Part shown: positions 44,179 through 52,585 of the stretch, piece by piece | Layout: each line of letters opens with the position of its first letter | How positions within the stretch are numbered: the first letter of the stretch is position 1 | From: Vescimonas coprocola | GTDB taxonomy: Bacteria; Bacillota; Clostridia; Oscillospirales; Oscillospiraceae | Reading direction: 5' to 3' | DNA: 64,000 nucleotides | NCBI RefSeq assembly: GCF_018408575.1 | Contig: NZ_AP023418.1 | Coordinates: forward strand, 2,012,415-2,076,414 | The notes under the pieces: model-generated | What the model saw: the letters and a program-made list of their open reading frames with translations, nothing else | Databases searched by the model: none | What the model was told of the DNA's origin: nothing | Program-made: the position numbers and the translations under genes

Positions 44179-46056
44179 TCACGCTCCCTTTCTCGGTCCC
44201 AGCTGCGGCAAACTGCTCACCGGGATAAATACCCCTCTGGCAATATCCTCGGTGCGGATTGCCTGTTTTCTGGCTTCAATCTCCGCTTTTTTCTTGGCTT
44301 TCGTGCGCTCCTCATACTCTTTCTGTTTACCATTGGCTTTCCGCTTCAAGTAGTTCTGGTGGAGCCTGTCCTCGCGTTCCTCACGCTTGCGGATTTCCTC
44401 TAATTCCTCCGGGGTAAGCTCCACTTCGCCAAACGCAGGGGGAACGAAACGACCCACGAAATTGAAGTAAATCTCGACCTCCTGTGTGGTCTGAATACTG
44501 CCCTTGCGGTCACGCTCATGCACAAGGATTTTCTCAATAAACTCATTGAGCATGGCAATCGTCAGCTTGTCGAAGTTCTCATACTTGTCAATCAGAGCGA
44601 TAAAACGGTCAGCGTCCTTTTCGTGCTTCTCGTAGCTCTTGATAGCCTTTTCCAGATCGGAGATTTCAACGGTAAGCTCGGACTGTTCCTTTTCGTATTG
44701 AGCGTCCAGAGTGGCGTATCTGCTGTCGGACAGCTTTCCTAAAATGTTGTCCTCATAGATTTTGCAGAGCAGGACTTCCAGCTCGGAAACTCTCTGCTTT
44801 GCGGTGGCAAGGCGTGTCCGCTGTTTCTTGACCTCTGCCGTCTGCTGGCTGGACTGCGCTTCCTGCACCACACGGACAAACTCGGCTCGGTCATGCTTCG
44901 CATACTCGGCAATGGCTTTCAGCATTTCAGAGACAAGGGACAGTACCACATCTTCATTGATACGGTGCTGTGTCGTGCAGAGCTTTCCAACTGGGACTTT
45001 GCTGTATTGGGAACAGGTATATTGAGAAATACGCTTGCCGTTGTTGGTACGGTGGACATACATCTTGCCGCCGCAATCGGCGCAATAGAGCAAACCCGTG
45101 AGGGGAGCTGCTTCGCCCCAGCCGTCCGGGTAGCGTCTGACATTCCCACGGATTTTCTGCACAAGGTCAAAGGTCTGCTGGTCAATAATGGCTTCGTGCG
45201 TATTCTCAAAAATCGTCCATTCGTCCTCCGGGACATAATGGCTTTTCTTGTCCTTGAAGTGCTTTCGGGTCTTGAAATTGATGGTATGTCCCAGATATTC
45301 ACGCTTTTCAAGAAGGTTGCAGATGGTGGAAGAACCCCAGCCGTACACATCTTTGAAAGTCTTATTCTTGTTCACGCCCTCGCCGTGCTGGGCAAGGTAA
45401 GCGGACGGAATGAGGACTTTTTCTTCTTTCAGCTTGCTGGCGATCTGATACGGACCGTAGCCGTCAATCGTCATGGCAAAGATGCGCTTGACCACATCAG
45501 CGGCTTCGGGGTCAACCAACCATTGGTCTCTGGCTTCGTTCCAGAGATAGCCGTAAATGACCGTGCCTGTGAGGTGCTTGCCGGACTTGCCTTTGGACTG
45601 GAAAGTGGAACGGATTTTACGGCTGGTGTCTCTGGCGTAATACTCGTTCATAATGTTGCGGAAAGGGGTAAAATCATCGTCCCCTCTGGCACTGTCCACG
45701 CCGTCATTGATGGCGATAAGGCGAACGCCACGCTGACGCAGAATTTCCATAATCTGACCGACTTTCAGATAGTCACGACCCATGCGGCTCATGTCCTTGA
45801 TACACAGATACTCCACATTCCCGGCTTCAACCTCTTTCATCATTGCTAAAAATCCGGGACGGTCAAAGCAGGTGCCGCTAATGCCATCGTCCGTGAAATG
45901 GACAATGTTTGTAAAGCCCTGCCGGGCGGCGAACTCCTCCAACATAGCCTTTTGATTGGAAATTGAATTGCTCTCACGCTGTTGGTCATCATCTTTGCCA
46001 AAGTCATCACGGCTCAGTCGTTCGTACAGAGCTGTGATTTTCTCATTTTTTCTCAT
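44179..46056 (-). CDS. Large serine recombinase of IME2 (TnpX-like)
   Basis: 625 residues from ATG 46056, which has AAAGGAG 8 bases upstream. Resolvase domain with YERLSRDD (catalytic serine 15) and IKDMSRMGRD, recombinase domain, zinc ribbon (CADCGGKM), coiled coil and a charged tail. It would excise and integrate IME2 at GG. The open frame extends upstream without a stop into the N-terminal half of the T4CP gene, making a 973-codon chimeric frame; the internal ribosome site argues that the recombinase is made separately. Confidence 0.9.
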   Translation of the reverse strand: MRKNEKITALYERLSRDDFGKDDDQQRESNSISNQKAMLEEFAARQGFTNIVHFTDDGISGTCFDRPGFLAMMKEVEAGNVEYLCIKDMSRMGRDYLKVGQIMEILRQRGVRLIAINDGVDSARGDDDFTPFRNIMNEYYARDTSRKIRSTFQSKGKSGKHLTGTVIYGYLWNEARDQWLVDPEAADVVKRIFAMTIDGYGPYQIASKLKEEKVLIPSAYLAQHGEGVNKNKTFKDVYGWGSSTICNLLEKREYLGHTINFKTRKHFKDKKSHYVPEDEWTIFENTHEAIIDQQTFDLVQKIRGNVRRYPDGWGEAAPLTGLLYCADCGGKMYVHRTNNGKRISQYTCSQYSKVPVGKLCTTQHRINEDVVLSLVSEMLKAIAEYAKHDRAEFVRVVQEAQSSQQTAEVKKQRTRLATAKQRVSELEVLLCKIYEDNILGKLSDSRYATLDAQYEKEQSELTVEISDLEKAIKSYEKHEKDADRFIALIDKYENFDKLTIAMLNEFIEKILVHERDRKGSIQTTQEVEIYFNFVGRFVPPAFGEVELTPEELEEIRKREEREDRLHQNYLKRKANGKQKEYEERTKAKKKAEIEARKQAIRTEDIARGVFIPVSSLPQLGPRKGA

Positions 46057-46144
46057 AACTTGCGCTCCTTTCTTCGGTTTTAGGTTGTGTGTTCTAAGAG
46101 ACTTCCCAACCGCTTGATTAAGAAGTCTTTTAGAGCATACAACA

Positions 46145-47097
46145 CCGGCAGCCAGCTTGTATTTTTTATACTGACGGACTGCAAAGTGATTCGGCTTTTT
46201 CTTTTCCAGGGCTTCAAACATCAGATCCACCGGGTTCTGGAACTCCTCATCATCTTCCCGCACCTCCATTGCGTTCAGGAACTCAATCAGGGTGGAGAAA
46301 TTCTGTTCCTCAACCGGAGCTTCATAGTGGATATATCCGATCAAGGCACAGTAGAGCAGCGTTTCCGCCTTCGTCCAGAACTCATCACCGGCTTTTCCAT
46401 CACCCTTTGTGTTGGCAATCAGCGTTGTCACCAGTTTCAGAATGTCTTTTTCTGAATGGATATAGGCAAATGGGTTATAGTGCATCGACTTCTGAAAGTT
46501 GATGGTGTTGAAAATCTCGATGGTGTAGCCATGCTTCAAAAGGGCGTTGCCGCACTCAATCACGATGCTGCCTTTCGGGTCAGTGACCACATAGGAACTG
46601 TGCATCTGGAGAAGGTTTGGCTTCAACCAAAAGCGAGTTTTACCGGAACCCGAACCGCCGATAATCAGAACATTCTTATTTCGGGCATTGGCAGGATTCT
46701 TCGGGCGATTGCTCATCATCAGCCGCTCCGTTTTCGTCAGGATCACATTGTCCTCGAACTTTGGTGCAATAAACGGCTCAATATCTTTTGCCGTTCCCCA
46801 ACGAGCAGAACCGTACTCAACATTGTGTCGGTACTTCTTTGCGTTTTTGCCTTTTAGATAGACAGCCAGCCGAAGTCCTGCGCCGCAGAGAATACCAATC
46901 AGCAAATCCAACGGGTGAAAGCTGGGAAACGGATTGTTCAGGGCTATCGGAAGGGCATGAAAAAAGCTGAGGATTTTCGCAGATGAATCTGCCCCCTCAG
47001 CCAATCTCCATGCTTCTCCTAAATTCGTAGCGAACAACCCTACCAGAAAATACGGTAAATTCAGAATCAGGAGCTTTTTCATTTTTCTCTTATCCAT
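46145..47097 (-). pseudogene. 5' fragment of the ICE1 T4CP (VirD4/TraG-like), cut by IME2
   Basis: Encodes the first 317 residues of the coupling protein: two N-terminal membrane helices, YGSARWGTAKDIEPFIAP and Walker A GGSGSGKT near residue 145. After LAAG the frame passes into IME2 and continues in phase to the recombinase. ATG 47097 overlaps the PcfB stop (TGATG). The Walker B half lies at 35756-36556, so this fragment alone cannot pump DNA. Confidence 0.92.
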
Positions 47098-47579
47098 CAC
47101 AGATCACGCTCCTGTTTCTTCTCTCGAACCTTCTTCGGAATCGCTGCGACAATTTCCTTGAACTTCTTCAGCTGCGCCAGAACGCTCGGCTTTTCATTCT
47201 TGGTTAATGCCCTTGCCTGATGTTCCTTGCAGATTGCATCCAAAGCATCTGCATCTTTAGAACGGACAAAAACAAGAAACCGGGGAGGATCAACGGACTT
47301 ATCTTTTCTTACGGCAAAGTCCACGCCATACTTCTTGGCGAGCTTTTCAAAATCACGGATACTCTCTTTGTCGATCTCAACATTCGTAGCACCCTGATTC
47401 TGTCCCAAAAGCTGTTTCACGGATTGCTTTCCATGAACGGCAGGGTCTCGTGCCTTTTTCATCTTCACTTTTTCCCGGTGCTGCAAATACTTGCGGATAC
47501 CGGCAATGATAGTGCGCCCCGTCAGCTTGGTTGTGCTGATCGCCAGGTTTACTGTTCTGTTTTCAACTTCTTCCTGCAT
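47097..47579 (-). CDS. PcfB family protein (DUF3801), ICE1
   Basis: 160 residues. NVEIDKESIRDFEKLAKKYGVDFAV and PPRFLVFVRSKDADAL follow the PcfB/DUF3801 pattern; PcfB of pCF10 works with the relaxase and coupling protein. It is translationally coupled to the T4CP fragment. The ICE2 homologue at 54742 is in the same place. Confidence 0.83.
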   Translation of the reverse strand: MQEEVENRTVNLAISTTKLTGRTIIAGIRKYLQHREKVKMKKARDPAVHGKQSVKQLLGQNQGATNVEIDKESIRDFEKLAKKYGVDFAVRKDKSVDPPRFLVFVRSKDADALDAICKEHQARALTKNEKPSVLAQLKKFKEIVAAIPKKVREKKQERDL

Positions 47580-47615
47580 GATTCATCACCTCCTGCAAGC
47601 AGTAGAGTGAACAGA

Positions 47616-47927
47616 TTATCGTGCCATATCTCTGTGGTCGTAATACAGATTGCCCTTGGCAACTGCGGCATGGCTGATAATCTTGATATTGCCAGCTTTC
47701 TGGTTATCCAGAGCCTTCTGATAACCCACATCGCTCAAATACAGGCGATTTCTTTCGCCTTTCCAACCGACAGGCGATTCATCGGTCAGCACATCGAAAA
47801 TAATCATGTGCTTGGTGGCGTCATCAAATCGTGCCAAGTCCATATAGGTATGTCCCTGGTACTCCTTGGCACCATCCTGAATCCGCTTTCGCTCCATCAG
47901 CTCTCCAATCGTCGAATTTCTTTGCAT
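47616..47927 (-). CDS. Conserved ICE protein, unknown
   Basis: 103 residues from ATG 47927 (TAAGGAGG upstream). The core ARFDDATKHMIIFDVLTDESPVGWKG recurs in the ICE2 protein at 53139 (MALERFDPATRHMIVFDVLT), so it is a conserved part of both elements. Soluble, with no catalytic motif I can name. It sits between DUF3846 and PcfB genes. Confidence 0.7.
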   Translation of the reverse strand: MQRNSTIGELMERKRIQDGAKEYQGHTYMDLARFDDATKHMIIFDVLTDESPVGWKGERNRLYLSDVGYQKALDNQKAGNIKIISHAAVAKGNLYYDHRDMAR

Positions 47928-47937
47928 AAGAACCTCC

Positions 47938-48579
47938 TTACAGAACATCTCGGTCAGGGTTACTTTTGTGGGGAACCGAATCAGCTTTGACAGGTGCATC
48001 TTCTTTCTTCACCATGTCATCCGGCAGGGGAAGCGCCATAATGCTGCGCCCCATGCGTACAAAAGTCTCAGGCTGATGAAAGTGTTCCTCAAACTGCTTC
48101 ATCAGTTCCGGGGACAGAGAACAAAAATCATCCTCGCCCAATCCCACAACCAGAAAATCACCGGCGATAATGTCATAAATATCGCCGTCATCATCACGCA
48201 GCGCACGGTTCAGTTCTTTGCCTACGAGTTTACCTTCGTCGTGCATCACCAGTGCAACCGGCTCATTGAACGGATAAGTTGCCTCAATATCGCCACCTAC
48301 GGCTTTCTGCAAATCCTCCAGCTCACAGCCGATCTGCACAGCCTGCGGATACATGAACGGCTTTACCAGCAACACATTCATGGTATCTGCCTGTTCTTTC
48401 TGAACCTCCCGTTCCTCGGTCGTGCCGAACGCAACACCGGTAAAGTTTTCGGAGTCCAGAATGTACTCCGAATTGTAATAAGCGGCTCTAACCTGTTCCT
48501 CTGCCGCATCGTGAGATTCTGCTTGCACCGTAACCGTTTTCTCCAAGGTTTCGGTGATCTTCACATCGTATTCTTTCAA
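47938..48579 (-). CDS. DUF3846 domain protein (PcfM/DpnD-like N-terminus)
   Basis: 213 residues. The N-terminal 60 residues (YDVKITETLEKTVTVQAESHDAAEEQV) resemble DpnD/PcfM-like domains, and residues 68-170 (MNVLLVKPFMYPQAVQIG) resemble DUF3846. These are common in ICE and phage accessory regions and their role is unknown. It lies 11 bases before the 47927 gene. Confidence 0.75.
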   Translation of the reverse strand: MKEYDVKITETLEKTVTVQAESHDAAEEQVRAAYYNSEYILDSENFTGVAFGTTEEREVQKEQADTMNVLLVKPFMYPQAVQIGCELEDLQKAVGGDIEATYPFNEPVALVMHDEGKLVGKELNRALRDDDGDIYDIIAGDFLVVGLGEDDFCSLSPELMKQFEEHFHQPETFVRMGRSIMALPLPDDMVKKEDAPVKADSVPHKSNPDRDVL

Positions 48580-48613
48580 GTTTCGATACCTCCGTTTCTT
48601 TGGAAATAAGAAA

Positions 48614-48654
48614 AGCGACCATCCATGAACCTGTTACAGTTCATAAATAGTCGC
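48614..48654 (-). terminator. Hairpin at the end of the 49161 gene
   Basis: GCGAC..GTCGC with inner ATGAAC/GTTCAT forms a stem overlapping the last codons of the 48634 gene and followed by TTTTC on the minus strand. Confidence 0.55.
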
Positions 48655-49161
48655 ATCCACATCGGCTAAAAGCTCGAACAAGCAAATATCGTCCAGTTCG
48701 CAAATCAGGGAACCCATGTCGAAGAAAATATCGTCCTCGCATTCCACCGTAGTAACCACGCTGCGGTGTTCGTTAAGACAAATGGCTTCTTCCTTGTCCA
48801 TCGTGATCGTAGACATACAGGACACCACATAGAATGTCATATCTTCTGCTAACCACAGCTCCTTGCTCTGAATCGTGCGAACTTTTTCATCGCCGCTCAT
48901 ATCTTCTACATAGGACAGAAGCCGCACGGCTCTGCTGTTCAGAAGTACCTTTCCCTGATAGTCGATACCCTCACCAGCAGAGGACAATACTCGATACTCG
49001 CTAATCATCTCGGCATTTTTCTGAAACGACTTTGCCAGAAGCGCAGGAGAAATATCATCGAACTCCTCACTGTAGTTTACGAGCATATCTACCATATAAT
49101 CAGGATCGCAAAGGTCGTAGAGTTCTTCCAAAGCGCCCTGAATGTTTTTGGGTGTAAACAT
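48634..49161 (-). CDS. Conserved ICE protein, unknown
   Basis: 175 residues, acidic, without membrane segments (MFTPKNIQGALEELYDLCD at the start). It follows ParB closely and ends in a hairpin. I recall such proteins between ParB and DUF3846 in Tn1549-like ICEs but know no function. Confidence 0.65.
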   Translation of the reverse strand: MFTPKNIQGALEELYDLCDPDYMVDMLVNYSEEFDDISPALLAKSFQKNAEMISEYRVLSSAGEGIDYQGKVLLNSRAVRLLSYVEDMSGDEKVRTIQSKELWLAEDMTFYVVSCMSTITMDKEEAICLNEHRSVVTTVECEDDIFFDMGSLICELDDICLFELLADVDATIYEL

Positions 49162-49169
49162 TTTTTACC

Positions 49170-50096
49170 TTACCTTTCCATTGATTTTTCTCTTTTTTTC
49201 TGCCATTGCTCCAAAAGCTGAATGATTTTATCCTCCATCTGCTTGTTGGTATAGGACTTCGGGAAGTATTTTCGCAACGAATCCGTTTTGAAGGTTACTC
49301 TGTCCAGCTCTCCCTTCTTGATTTCATTCATAATCTCGCACATCGCATCCAGCGTACACTCGCCCTCCTGTGCGAGCTTTTTAATTCGCTGTGCTTGCGA
49401 AAGGGAAGGAGCTGCTTGAGCATAATCCATTGCAGAAAGAAAATCCTTCTGTTCTTCACTTGCCAGATAGGAAAGCTCCACCGCAGGATTGAATTTGATC
49501 TGACCCGTATCTACCATATCCAGCAGTTCCGGAATCAGTTCGGTCAGACGGATATAACGGTGTACCTGATTTCTGCTTTCTCCTGCCTCCTGACCGACTA
49601 TATCCATTGCCTGCAACTTCATCCCAACTTGGGATGAAGTTAAATCGGTGCGTTGACCTTGATGTTTAATCGCATCCAGCTTCATCTTATAAGCAAATGC
49701 TCTTTCACTCGGCAGGATACTCTCCCTCTGCAAATTCGCATCAACCATCAAAATAATGGCTGCATCATCGTCCAGGTCACGAACAATCGCAGGCATGGTT
49801 TCCTTACCCGCAAGCTCCGATGCCCGGTGCCGCCTGTGACCAGAAACGATTTCATAACCACCGTCGGGGTCAGGACGGACAATCGCAGGAGTGAGAACTC
49901 CGAAATCTCGGACGCTCTCTGCCGTTTTCATCATTTCTTCATCATCAACCACACGGAAGGGGTGTCCCTCAAAGGGGTGTAGCTCAGAAAGCGGAATTTC
50001 CTGCACACGCTCCTGCTGGGCTTCAGCTCTGGATTGATCGGTGGAGAAAATATCATCGTACCCCTTCAAGCTGATGTTTGCGCCTTTTTTCTGCAT
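49170..50096 (-). CDS. ParB-like partition/DNA-binding protein (ICE1)
   Basis: 308 residues with the ParB N-terminal domain (IPLSELHPFEGHPFRVVDDEEM, GYEIVSGHRRHRASELAG) and a helix-turn-helix middle (QVHRYIRLTELI). With ParA it would stabilise the excised circular ICE. It overlaps the ParA gene by 44 bases. Confidence 0.87.
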   Translation of the reverse strand: MQKKGANISLKGYDDIFSTDQSRAEAQQERVQEIPLSELHPFEGHPFRVVDDEEMMKTAESVRDFGVLTPAIVRPDPDGGYEIVSGHRRHRASELAGKETMPAIVRDLDDDAAIILMVDANLQRESILPSERAFAYKMKLDAIKHQGQRTDLTSSQVGMKLQAMDIVGQEAGESRNQVHRYIRLTELIPELLDMVDTGQIKFNPAVELSYLASEEQKDFLSAMDYAQAAPSLSQAQRIKKLAQEGECTLDAMCEIMNEIKKGELDRVTFKTDSLRKYFPKSYTNKQMEDKIIQLLEQWQKKREKSMER

Positions 50097-50880
50097 TGTT
50101 TAACACCTCCTTCGTCAGAATTTTATAGGCTTCGGCAACTTTGCCTTTGGGATCATGCTTGAAGATACTGGTTCCCTCTGCGCTGATTTCCTCTGCACGG
50201 ACAGAGCGGGGAATGTCGGTCTTGTAAACCTTCAGCTTTCCGCCGTAGCTCTCCCGAATCAGATTGCTGATGTCTTTGGAGTAGTTGGTGCGGCTGTCCA
50301 CCATCGTCAGAAGAATCCCTTCAATCCTCAGTTTCGGGTTGATTTGCCTCTTGACCTTGTTGATGGTTCCAAGCAGCTGTTCCAGACCCTTTGCAGGAAG
50401 GTATGCTGCCTGAACCGGTATCAGCACATTGTCGGCAGCTGCCAACGCATTGACGGTCAGCATACCCAAAGACGGCATACAGTCAAGAAGAATGTAATCA
50501 TAATTCTGTTTGACTGTATCCAGGTATTGCCGGAGAATGGTTTCCCGGCTCATGGCATTGACCAGTGCTACCTCCATACCTGAGAGTTCGATGTTGGACG
50601 GCACCAAATCAACGCCCTCCGGATGATGAAGAATCCCTTCATCGGGAGTAATAGGGTTTTCCATCATAATCTTTCCCATCAGATCGGAAAGTGTCGGAGA
50701 CAGATCATCCGGGCAGGGATTGCCCAAACTGACCGTCAGGGAAGCCTGGGGATCGGTGTCTACCAGAAGCACCTTTTTTCCTTCAAGAGCCAAGCCAACG
50801 CCCAGATTCTCGGTGGTGGTGGTCTTTCCAGTGCCTCCTTTCTGATTGACCACCGCAATGATGGTTGCTTTTTTCGACAT
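50053..50880 (-). CDS. ParA-like partition ATPase (ICE1)
   Basis: 275 residues with the deviant Walker A KGGTGKTTTTENLG near residue 14 and LLDCMPSLGMLTVNAL, typical of ParA/Soj ATPases. It is paired with ParB in one operon, six bases downstream of the RepA-like gene. The combination indicates plasmid-like maintenance of ICE1. Confidence 0.9.
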   Translation of the reverse strand: MSKKATIIAVVNQKGGTGKTTTTENLGVGLALEGKKVLLVDTDPQASLTVSLGNPCPDDLSPTLSDLMGKIMMENPITPDEGILHHPEGVDLVPSNIELSGMEVALVNAMSRETILRQYLDTVKQNYDYILLDCMPSLGMLTVNALAAADNVLIPVQAAYLPAKGLEQLLGTINKVKRQINPKLRIEGILLTMVDSRTNYSKDISNLIRESYGGKLKVYKTDIPRSVRAEEISAEGTSIFKHDPKGKVAEAYKILTKEVLNNAEKRRKHQLEGVR

Positions 50881-50886
50881 TTATCG

Positions 50887-51816
50887 TCACTCTCCTTCCT
50901 CTCGCTTCATTTTCAATTTCTTAAATCCTCCTTCCAAATATCCGTGTGACATATCGTGCCGAACAAGAGCATCGTAGTAGGTGTCTATTGTCGTCGGCGC
51001 ATTGTATATCGTAGTCAGCATATACTGACGGATATTTCTAATCTTTGTGGTGTTCTCCTTGAAGCAGTCCATAACATATCGAATGTGTTCGGCATTCAGT
51101 TTCATAAACCGACTGCGGACAATTTCTGCCGGACGCTCCTCTGCACCAATGCGAATCAACGGTCGCTTCGTGCAAACTGTTTCAACGATCAACTCCAGAA
51201 TGTTATCCAGCATTTCGGAATCGTAAGGGTAATCCTTCTTCAACAAATCCATACTGAGCTGATCCGAGAAATAATCAAAGTATTCTTGATACCGGTCATT
51301 CTCGTCCATCATTCCACCATTTCCGGAAGGAAAGATAGAATCAGTATCACTAAATTCAGTATTTTTAATATCAGTATTATTACATTGTGATTTCGGAAGT
51401 TCTTGAGTTGTGATTTCCATTGTTCCAGAATTGTGATTTTCACAATTCAAGAGTTGTGAATCCACAGCAGAGATAAAGTTCTTCACATAGATCAGGTTGG
51501 GCTTTCCCAAACCCTGGCGCTTACGTTCAATCAATCCTGCTTTCTTCTCAAGTTCACTGAGCAGCTTGATAGCCTTTTGTTCAGCACAGTTCAGAGCCAT
51601 CTTCGCTTCGTCGATTGTAAAAATGATATACACTCTACCGTTTTTATCTATCCAACCATTCTTGGCAGACAGGCTCATGCGGTCAAGCAAAATGCCATAC
51701 AGCATCTTGGCATCGGCAGAAATATTCCAGAACCTCTCGTTCGTGAACAACACCTTCGGAACTCGATAGAATGTGAATAGATCGGATTGCTGACCGTAAA
51801 AATAATCAAAACTCAC
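50887..51816 (-). CDS. RepA-like replication initiator (RepA_N/DUF6017), ICE1
   Basis: 309 residues. The N-terminal RepA_N domain (YRVPKVLFTNERFWNISADAKMLYGILLDR) contains a winged helix, and the C-terminal DUF6017 region has RSRFMKLNAEHIRYVMDC. It may initiate replication of the excised element. The ICE2 protein at 53830 shares the C-terminal block. Translation follows the 51813 gene with a four-base overlap. Confidence 0.83.
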   Translation of the reverse strand: MSFDYFYGQQSDLFTFYRVPKVLFTNERFWNISADAKMLYGILLDRMSLSAKNGWIDKNGRVYIIFTIDEAKMALNCAEQKAIKLLSELEKKAGLIERKRQGLGKPNLIYVKNFISAVDSQLLNCENHNSGTMEITTQELPKSQCNNTDIKNTEFSDTDSIFPSGNGGMMDENDRYQEYFDYFSDQLSMDLLKKDYPYDSEMLDNILELIVETVCTKRPLIRIGAEERPAEIVRSRFMKLNAEHIRYVMDCFKENTTKIRNIRQYMLTTIYNAPTTIDTYYDALVRHDMSHGYLEGGFKKLKMKREEGE

Positions 51817-51947
51817 ACGGCTTCACCACCTTCTTTCTGCGGAAAACTTTCTGTTGTCAGCGGAATGCTGCGGAAAGTCGTATCCGTCTTTTCGTAAGGA
51901 CATCGGGCAAAATAGTAGAAGCGGTATTCCTGTTCATACACATCCAT
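51813..51947 (-). CDS. Very small ICE1 protein, unknown
   Basis: 44 residues if the start is ATG 51947, just after the stop of the Cys-rich gene. The longer frame to 52031 overlaps that gene fully. The product has YRFYYFARCPYEKTDTTFR and no recognisable domain. The start is uncertain. Confidence 0.45.
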   Translation of the reverse strand: MDVYEQEYRFYYFARCPYEKTDTTFRSIPLTTESFPQKEGGEAV

Positions 51948-51948
51948 A

Positions 51949-52173
51949 TCAACGAAGCCCCACTTCACGCATAACCTTCTTCGTACACCAACCAATGCAC
52001 GGGTGATCTCGCCCATAGGGACAGCCATCACATTCCGACTTGGGTTTCGGCGGCAAAGAGATTAAGTAGTAGCAATTATTTCTACCCAGACGGCAGCCCT
52101 TTCTGCCATTCGTCCAGAAGTAGCAGTAATGACAGTCGCTCGGCTTGTCTGCGGTATAAACAGGCTTGCTCAA
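51949..52173 (-). CDS. Small cysteine-rich ICE1 protein
   Basis: 74 residues from TTG 52173, which has GGAGGTG 6 bases upstream. Nine cysteines, including CHYCYF, RKGCRLG and CDGCPYG, suggest zinc binding. The upstream frame to 52395 runs through a terminator-like hairpin and is unlikely. It is the first gene of the ICE1 operon after the attenuator. Confidence 0.65.
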   Translation of the reverse strand: MSKPVYTADKPSDCHYCYFWTNGRKGCRLGRNNCYYLISLPPKPKSECDGCPYGRDHPCIGWCTKKVMREVGLR

Positions 52174-52218
52174 ATAAAACACCTCCAATCTCTTGTATTT
52201 GCCCATGGGTTTGGGCAT

Positions 52219-52266
52219 AAAAAAAGAGCGCCTATCCATCCCCAATGCGGGGCAAATAGACGCTCT
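52219..52266 (-). promoter_or_regulatory. Attenuator/terminator in the ICE1 leader
   Basis: On the minus strand AGAGCG..CTAT pairs with ATAG..CGCTCT around an inner CCCCGCATTGGGG hairpin, followed by TTTTTTTA. It lies between the promoter and the first gene, so it could limit read-through into the transfer operon. Confidence 0.65.
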
Positions 52267-52287
52267 ATGTACATAACGATATTTAAT

Positions 52288-52316
52288 TTTATCTGCTATA
52301 ACTGCATGGTATTCAA
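52288..52316 (-). promoter_or_regulatory. Candidate ICE1 operon promoter
   Basis: TTGAAT (52311-52316), 17-base spacer, GATAAA (52288-52293) on the minus strand, upstream of the attenuator and the 52173 gene. Confidence 0.5.
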
Positions 52317-52329
52317 AACATCCGCCTTT

Positions 52330-52440
52330 TTTGATTAGCTGGATTTTTGGCACGATTTTGGGGCTGATTAGCAGGAAGGGCATTTTCATTAGCAAGAACA
52401 GCCCGTTTTCTGCTAAAAATTAGCTGGCGATTTTGTCTTA
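52330..52440. repeat. Cluster of TTAGC(A/T) repeats at the ICE1 right end
   Basis: GATTAGCTGG, GATTAGCAGG, CATTAGCAAG and AATTAGCTGG (the last preceded by an inverted TGCTAA) lie within about 110 bases, resembling arm-type binding sites of a tyrosine integrase. A similar pair stands on the other side of the tRNA half at 52767-52789. Confidence 0.5.
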
Positions 52441-52544
52441 TAACAACCGTTCGATTCTGGAGGGGTTGTCAAAAATCAAATTTTGGAGTAGAATTTTATC
52501 TCATACAGTGAAAGAGCTTTTTCGTAGCTTTTTATATAAGAAAA

Positions 52545-52576
52545 GCCGAAAACCCTTGAAAACAAAGGCTTTCGGC
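52545..52576. terminator. Hairpin downstream of the tRNA half
   Basis: GCCGAAA..CCTT pairs with AAGG..TTTCGGC, as seen downstream of tRNA genes. Confidence 0.5.
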
Positions 52577-52585
52577 GTTGTTCAC

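Larger units (their letters stand above)
36556..46146 (-). mobile_element. IME2, serine-recombinase mobilizable element inserted in the ICE1 T4CP gene
   Basis: Boundaries follow from the T4CP gene: the 5' half ends GCTGCC-GG and the 3' half resumes GG-CAAGACC, so the crossover dinucleotide is GG (36555-36556 and 46145-46146) and the element is about 9.6 kb. Contents: tnpW, TOPRIM/RepA helicase, small zinc protein, MobA/MobL relaxase, DUF3847, cargo genes, DUF6809, tnpV and recombinase. Chassis and end signals match IME1, but the replication and relaxase modules are unrelated. Confidence 0.9.
1937..52585 (-). mobile_element. ICE1, Tn1549/CTn-like integrative conjugative element interrupted by two nested elements
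   Basis: A continuous minus-strand array of conjugation genes: RepA-like, ParA, ParB, PcfB, T4CP, Maff2, VirB6, PrgI, VirB4, NlpC/P60, DUF4315, DUF4366, topB, LPD/YodL genes, methylase-helicase, MobC and relaxase, in the order usual for Tn1549-like ICEs. Two insertions (14888-25396 and 36556-46146) break topB and the T4CP gene. Without them ICE1 would span about 30 kb here. No integrase belonging to ICE1 was found, and both boundaries are approximate. The left limit given is that of the last recognisable ICE signal, not a mapped end. Confidence 0.85.

Noticed and set aside
44179-47097. A genuine bifunctional coupling protein-recombinase of 973 residues
   Set aside because: The junction coincides with the IME2 crossover, the C-terminal half of the T4CP lies at the other end of the element, and the recombinase has its own ribosome site.
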